64,000 nt of DNA from Globodera rostochiensis. Taxonomy: Eukaryota; Nematoda; Chromadorea; Rhabditida; Heteroderidae. A program made the translations under genes and the position numbers. Where the stretch lies: NCBI GenBank assembly GCA_018350325.1, contig JAEVLN010000037.1, positions 124,001-188,000 of the forward strand, written 5' to 3'. The notes below the pieces were generated by a model. It worked only from the letters and a program-made list of their open reading frames with translations. It had not been told where the DNA came from and did not search any database. Positions 58,446-64,000 of the stretch are shown in pieces (the stretch's first letter is position 1; each line of letters begins with the position of its first letter).

Positions 58446-59024
58446 TCAATGCTTTTCAAAGTTGCATGGATGTCATCCATCTCAAACAGCCCATTTTTGT
58501 TATGGAATTCCCTGTTTCCGAACGCCTCCCACCCCCTCATCCACGTCAAAAAATTCTTTCATCTTCATTGATCAACATTTACACCAAAATTAGCCATAAC
58601 ATTGGCATTTATTGTAAAAGCCATTTCCAAAAAAGGCTGCCCACCAGCAGGAAGGGTTCTCGCTGCTGCTCTCTGAAAGATTTAGGGTATATCCAATGCT
58701 TCAAATGTCGGGAAATCGAAAGTGTCCGAGTCATCCACATTTGAATAATTTCCATTTTTCTGCTTTGACGGCGCTTTTCCGCAAAAAAAGCAATTTGGAT
58801 GGATGCCATGATTTTGTTACCCACATTTAAGACAAAAAATAGAAATATTTAAATGTGATTTATATATTTTAACATTTAATTACCGGCAAAAAAGATTTGG
58901 CATCCCCTCAATTTTGGGTGGAATTGCTTGCCGGGCTAATGGAAAAAATGATCACTGATCATAAAATTCAGTCAACCAATTACCAATTGAATTTTTGTTT
59001 AAATAAACCATTCTTGGCGTTCAA
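58446..59024. other. Right flank of the retrotransposon, possibly an interrupted exon
   Basis: On the minus strand 58446-58549 encodes a coding-looking peptide (AFGNREFHNKNGLFEMDDIH) that runs straight into the target duplication. A second segment near 58690-58760 also looks coding (NYSNVDDSDTFDFPTFEALD) but reaches a stop. No complete gene can be built. Confidence 0.35.
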
Positions 59025-59941
59025 ATGGCTCTGAAACTGAAAGTCTTGCTGTTCGCCGTATTCAGTGCCGTATCGTTGACCGTCCTTGCAAGACCAGGGT
59101 TTGCATTTTTTCGGTTCAATATTATGGTTCAAAAGTTAAAATTTATTGTTGTTGAATTATTTATTTTGTTTTTTTAGACATGACAGCTGTCTTTAAAGAG
59201 ATGGGGCAAGAAAATAACGGCGGTGGTGGCGGCGTTGGTGGCGGCGTTGGTGGCGGCGTTGGTGGCAGCGTTGGTGGCGGCGTTGGTGGCGGCGGTGGTG
59301 GCGGCGGTGGTGGCGGCGTTGGTGGCGGCGTTGGTGGCGGCGTTGGTGGCGGCGTTGGTGGCGGCGTTGGTGGCGGTCCGGACTTTTCCGAATTGACTTT
59401 AATCTGGAATGCGGAAAAATCTCATCGGCAAAACTGGGTTTCCGGTAAAATGTTTTTAATGGGCCAATAAAATTATTTTTATTATTTGGTCGTAAAATCA
59501 ATTTCCCCGAAAATAAAACAAAGTGTCACAAAATTCTGTCAGCTTGGATAATCTGGACAGTGGCGGCCGGCATTGTGATTACCGTGCTTATGATCGGCGC
59601 AGGCGCGCTGATGTGGCGCAAAAGAGCTTCAAAAAAGGGTCATTTAGAATATTCAAAAAATGTTTTAGACAAACAAAAAATCGAAAAAATTTATTTAATT
59701 CAGTTTCCTTCCCGGCGGTGGAAACGTCGACGGCAATTGCCAGAGCGATTGCAATGGCGACAGCGATTGCTGGCGCGACGTTTGCAATGTGTGCTCCATG
59801 GAAATTACTGCTTGCGGAGCTAGGAAAAGCTATTGCCCGACGAAAGAGCCTGGAGATTGCTTAGATTTTGTTGTATATTTATTTTTGCGAAAATCCACTC
59901 CCCCCCCCCCCCATCATTTGCTGTACTCAAAAATTTACTGA
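59025..59941 (+). CDS. Candidate secreted 8-cysteine peptide (two exons)
   Basis: Exon 1 (59025-59098) encodes a strong signal peptide (MALKLKVLLFAVFSAVSLTV, then LARPG) and ends in phase 2 at GG|GTTTGC. The acceptor at 59702-59703 (tttaattcag) is in the matching phase. It opens a frame with eight evenly spaced cysteines, including DCNGDSDCWRDVCNVCSM and YCPTKEPGDC (spacing C-3-C-5-C-4-C-2-C-6-C-6-C-7-C), and ends at TGA 59939-59941; total about 103 residues. The last 20 residues cross a C13 homopolymer and are doubtful. I do not recognise the family; the spacing is knottin-like. The 605-nt intron contains two further open, splice-bounded segments described separately. Confidence 0.5.
59178..59638 (+). 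CDS. Gly-rich exon and transmembrane exon candidates within the same locus
   Basis: Segment 59178-59444 follows a tttttttag acceptor, has an ATG at 59180 and encodes about 45 residues of GGG/GGV repeats, then PDFSELTLIWNAEKSHRQNW. It ends in phase 1 at TTTCCG|GTAAAA. It joins in phase to 59543-59638, a single hydrophobic helix (TVAAGIVITVLMIGAGALMW) followed by RKRASKK. The two fit each other, but not the signal-peptide exon in any simple way. A separate gene starting at 59180, or alternative splicing, is possible. Confidence 0.35.
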
Positions 59942-60467
59942 TTTAAATATTAGCCAACATGAATTTAAAAAATATAAACAACATAATTTTCACTAGCATA
60001 TTTTTCCACGATAAATGAAAATTTTATGGATGAGGATTAAAAGATAAAAAATGAAAAAGAATTTTGATTTTTTTTTTCCACATAAAACATCTTCCATCAT
60101 CATTCTTTTCTGACTTTCATGCGCCATTCATTCGTTGAATGAAATGATGGCCTAAGAAACGATGAAATTGTCCCAAAACGCGGGCAGAATTCCTGAGATT
60201 GGATTAAAATCAAATAAAAGGAAACAGAAATAAAATGCACAAACCAATCAGCAATTGGCACAACCAGGGCCAACAGCGGCGTCTCGACAATGGGGCGGTG
60301 GCCATTTGATTTTTTGATGGGCAGTTCTAAATGAACGACATTGACGATTCCGCAACCTCCTAGGGTGGAATCATAAGAACGAGGTGATGGTTTAATAACC
60401 ACGATCTCAGGGTTATTTTTCTGGAGTAAGTGAGATTTACAAATATTTTCAAATATATATAGTATTA
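59942..60467. other. Intergenic, no gene supported
   Basis: AT-rich DNA. A minus-strand frame at 60100-60402 has no ATG and includes a hydrophobic run, but no splice or family support. Confidence 0.4.
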
Positions 60468-60661
60468 TTAACCATTTGCTTTCGGATGCAGCTGAGGGGG
60501 CAAACTTTCACCCTTTTTGCCGAACTGGCAAACGCACGACCATTCACCCTCATAATTAATTTTTTTTGTCCTCTTTATAATGTCACGATATTGATTTGCA
60601 CACAATGATAGGTTGTTGCCGTTTCTACAATACCACGCTTCGAACATCCGCGCTTCTGTCA
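60468..60661 (-). CDS. Terminal-exon candidate, Cys-containing
   Basis: After an acceptor (tttattatag) at 60662-60663 the frame is open to a TAA at 60468-60470. It gives about 64 residues with four cysteines (EAWYCRNGNNLSLCANQY, GEWSCVCQFGKKGES) and coding-like composition. It needs an upstream exon ending in phase 1; none is evident in the next 250 bases. Product not recognised. Confidence 0.3.
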
Positions 60662-61235
60662 CTATAATAAAGAATAAATAAACTTCCGAGTGATCAAGTT
60701 GGATTTCGCCTCTGGGGATCAAACAGAATTTTCAGCCCCCACCCAATTTGTTCACACATTAGACAATACGCTCGCCCATCTTTTACCGCCTGCCAAACAT
60801 TTGGCATGAAAGCAATAGTCCACAAACTAATAACATCAATGGAAATGAAATAAAAATGATGAGATGGCCAACCAAACAAGCACATTTACCCCCACCCCCC
60901 CCCCCCCACCCATTCTGATTTTGACGGTGATTAAATCGGTGCCAGTGATTCGTCGGCGTTCGGACGGGACGGGTGACGGACGTGCGGACGGTTGGGTGGG
61001 TAGGTGATGAGTAGACAAAATGATGGCTTTATTTCTTTTAAAATGGAAAAGTGATGTGATTTTGGAGGGCTCAATTAAAAAAGCCTTCAAAATTTTTGCG
61101 CGAATGTTTTGGGTGTAGAGAAAAAGAAGCGCAAGACGGCACAATTGGAAAGTAACAAAAATAAGAAAGTAATTCAAATCAGGGATCTAACCGGATGCCA
61201 AAAAAAAAGTCCGGAATTTGGCATGCCGGAAACAA
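60662..61235. other. Intergenic, no gene supported
   Basis: Contains a C run at 60891-60907 and AT-rich DNA leading into the satellite. Nothing else is supported. Confidence 0.4.
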
Positions 61236-63035
61236 AAATGTCCGGAAACCAAACAATTCGATTAACCGTAACGAACAATTCGGTTAACCGGAACCCAACA
61301 ATTCGGTTAGATGGGACCAAACATTCAGTTAACCGGTTCCAAACAATTCGATCAACCGAAACAAACAATTCGGTTAACCGGTTCCAAACAATTCGATTAA
61401 CCGGTTCCAAACAATTCGATTAACCGTAAACCAACAATTCCATAACCGGTTCCAACAATTCGATTAACCGGTTCCAAACAATTCGATTAACCGGTTCCAA
61501 ACATTCGGTTAACCGGAACCCAACAATTCGGTTAAATGGAACCAAACATTTGATTAACCGGTTCTAAACAGTTCGATTAACCGGTTCCAAACACTTCGAT
61601 TAACCGTAAACTAACAATTAGGTTAACCGGAACCCAACAATTCCATAACCGGTTACAAACAATTCGATTAACCGGTTCCGAACAATTCCATTAACCGAAA
61701 CTCAACAATTCGGTTAATCTGAACCAAACATTTGTTTAACCGGTTCCAAACAATTTGATTAACCGGTTCCAAACAATTCGATTAACTGTAACCAACAATT
61801 AGGTTAACCGAAACCCAACAATTCCATAACCGGTTCCAAACAATTCGATTAACCGGTTCCAAACAATTCGATTAACCGGTTCCAAACATTCGGTTAACCG
61901 GAACCCAACAATTCGGTTAAATGGAACCAAACAATTCGGTTAAATGGAACCAAACATTGGATTAACCGGTCCCAAACAGTTCGATTAACCGGTCCAAACA
62001 GTTCGATTAACCGGTTCCAAACAATTCGATTAACCGGTTCCAAACAATTCGATTAACCGTAAACCAACAATTCCATAACCGGTTCCAACAATTCGATTAA
62101 TCGGTTCCAAACAATTCGATTAACCGGTTCCAAACATTCGGTTAACCGGAACCCAGCAATTCGATTAACCGTAAACGAACAATTCGGTTAACCGGAACCC
62201 AACAATTCGGTTAGATGGGACCAAACATTCAGTTAACCGGTTCCAAACAATTCGATTAACCGGTTCCAAACAATTCGATTAACCGGTTCCAAACATTCGG
62301 TTAACCGGAACCCAACAATTCGGTTAAATGGAACCAAACATTTATTAACCGGTTCCAAACATTCGGTTAACCAGAACTTCCAAACAATTCGATTACCAAA
62401 CGAACAATTCGATAAACCGGAAACGAACAATACGATTACCGGTTCCAAACAATTGATTAACCGGAACCCAACAATACGTTTAAATGGAACCAAACATTCG
62501 GTTAACCGGAACCCAACAATTCGGTTAGATGGGACCAAACATTCAGTTAACCGGTTCCAAACAATTCGATTAACCGGTTCCAAACATTCGGTTAACCGGA
62601 ACCCAACAATTCGGTTAATGGAACCAAACATTTATTAACCGGTTCCAAACATTCGGTTAACCAGAAGTTCCAAACAATTCGCGACCGGGCAAACAATTCA
62701 ATTAACCGGAAACGAACAATATGATTATCGGTTCCAAACAATTCGATTAACCGAAAGAACAATTCTGTTAATCGGAACCAAACATTTATTAACCGGTTCC
62801 AAACATTCGGTTAACCGGAAGTTCCAAATAATTCGATTAACCGAAACGAACAATTCGGTTAATCTGAACCAACAAACCGGTTCCAACAATTCGGTTAAAT
62901 GGAAACAAACAATTGATTAACTGTAAACAAAAAATTCGGTTAACCGGAACCCAACAATATGATTACCGGTTCCAAACAATTCGTGACCGGGCAAACAATT
63001 CGATTAACCGGAACCCAACAATTCGATTATCTGTT
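61236..63035. repeat. Satellite of ggttccaaacaattcgatta-type units
   Basis: About 1.8 kb is built from 20-26 bp units alternating caattcgattaaccggttcc and caattcggttaaccggaacc, plus variants with atgggacc or atggaacc. Many units contain the palindromes ggttaacc or aaccggtt. Higher-order blocks of about 100-300 bp are repeated (for example the block with gttagatgggaccaaacatt at 61305, 62210 and 62523). All long frames here are repeat artefacts. Confidence 0.9.
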
Positions 63036-63160
63036 TTTTTGTGTTACCAAAAATCATTTTGAATGGCAGCATTTTTTGTGAATTCAATTTTTAATTACAA
63101 AAATCTTTAAAAAGCAAAAATAGTTTTGTGTTTACCAAAAATATCTGAGCCAGTTTTTTA
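63036..63160. repeat. ttttgtgttaccaaaa unit next to the satellite
   Basis: Contains gtgttaccaaaaatcatttt, aattacaaaaatctttaaaa and gcaaaaatagttttgtgttt, the same unit as at 49.83-50.2 kb and in the same orientation. The adjoining satellite is inverted relative to the 50.2-kb locus. Confidence 0.8.
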
Positions 63161-64000
63161 ATGAAAAACATAAATCTGTTAACAATTCCATTAGATTTTC
63201 TTCAGCGGTGCCTTGGCACCGTCTGACAACCCCATTTAATACGTGTAATTATTTGGGCACTAGGCCAAAAAACGGCCAAAATGCCAACTGGACCAGAAAA
63301 CGAATTCGTTGGCGTGACAGTTTTAGTCCGAATTTTAACCGTTTTTAGGCTTAGTTGGCATTTGATCGGTGGAATTTCGTCCTGACTCGGTTAATGCGTG
63401 GTCCCAAAGACCGGGAGAATATGTTTTTTTGGATCAAATGATCGTTATGAAATTGATACTCTTTAAAAACATTGAATTATAATTTTAAAAATCACTCCCA
63501 GATATCCGGTATGCCGACTTTTGAACACCCGAGTTTTGTGCACAAGCATAAATTAGCAAAATATAAATTCCCCAATAACATTTTCGAGAAATTTACCCAC
63601 ATTTTTTACGAGTTTAGAAGAATTTAAAACGTGATTTATTGGATTATTTGGAAAGTAGCAATGTGAGACAAAATGCATAAAAATTATAAAGATAATTGTC
63701 GAATTGCAGGCAACGATTGGTGTATGATGTAAAAGTGAAGACAAAGCTGAAACAGAACATAATGCAAAATTAATTGTTTGGTTTGGAATTCATCAAATTT
63801 TACTCAAAATTTTCTGTTTTATTGAAACTGTTTGCATTCTGGAATTAAATTTCCGATCGTTCCAAACCAATTTTATATTTTAAAATCATGAATTTTGAAC
63901 AACAAAAAATGAAAGAATAAATATGTATACGACGTACCCATTGGGGGAGGGGAGGGAGGGGGGGGGGGATGGAAAAAATTTTGAAAAACATTTTTAGACT
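63161..64000. other. Intergenic, no gene seen
   Basis: AT-rich DNA with a ggtgccttggcaccg palindrome near 63208 and a G-run at about 63945-63968. No supported exon up to the window edge. Confidence 0.45.

Noticed and set aside
60694..60885. 63-codon minus-strand frame with a hydrophobic start as first exon of the Cys-containing exon at 60468-60661
   Set aside because: Its only good donor is in phase 0, while the acceptor at 60662 needs phase 1.
62233..62631. 132-codon minus-strand frame with NRIVGFRLTE repeats
   Set aside because: Direct translation of the ggttccaaacaattcg satellite.

Overview
The window is nematode nuclear DNA, most likely from a plant-parasitic tylenchid of the cyst-nematode type. 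The evidence is the gene content (a VWA-ZP cuticlin, an arrestin-domain protein, a dystroglycan ending in PPPY), the many short introns with TTTCAG-type acceptors, one acceptor 2 nt before an ATG that looks like a spliced-leader site, and AT-rich intergenic DNA full of repeats. The genus is an inference; no rRNA or species marker is present. All gene models were built by hand by matching splice sites, intron phase and protein families, because most exons are much shorter than the open frames around them.

Layout. 0.5-4.8 kb: nine exons of an arrestin-domain gene (minus strand) whose introns hold three different tandem repeats. 4.8-13.4 kb: mostly non-coding, with two inverted-repeat islands and the 3' end of a dead mariner transposase. 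13.46-14.2 kb: a small Cys-rich, Thr-tract, probably GPI-anchored surface protein. 15.65-17.23 kb: a two-exon novel secreted protein, followed by a small gene that looks trans-spliced (a possible operon). 18.7-19.15 kb: a 42-bp minisatellite. 20.7-24.75 kb: a 17-exon VWA+ZP cuticlin resembling C. elegans CUT-6. 26.5-31.5 kb: an 11-exon dystroglycan on the opposite strand, convergent with the cuticlin. 31.5-50.8 kb: a long stretch with no supportable gene, rich in G/C homopolymers, tandem duplications and inverted-repeat islands.

50.83-58.44 kb: a complete-length but inactivated Ty3/gypsy LTR retrotransposon (minus strand), with 5-bp target duplications, ~267-bp LTRs differing at about two places, and a Gag-protease-RT-RNase H-integrase order. 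Its polyprotein continues for about 500 residues past integrase and contains what looks like an SGNH/GDSL-hydrolase fold. That is the most unusual coding feature of the window. 59.0-59.95 kb: a candidate secreted 8-cysteine peptide with splice-compatible alternative exons. 61.2-63.0 kb: a satellite built on a 20-30 bp motif also found, inverted, at 50.2 kb.

A second theme is a set of short elements flanked by TA dinucleotides. They have near-perfect terminal inverted repeats, each with its own sequence, and an interior that is a degenerate amplification of a motif from its own ends. Several sit inside introns of the genes above.
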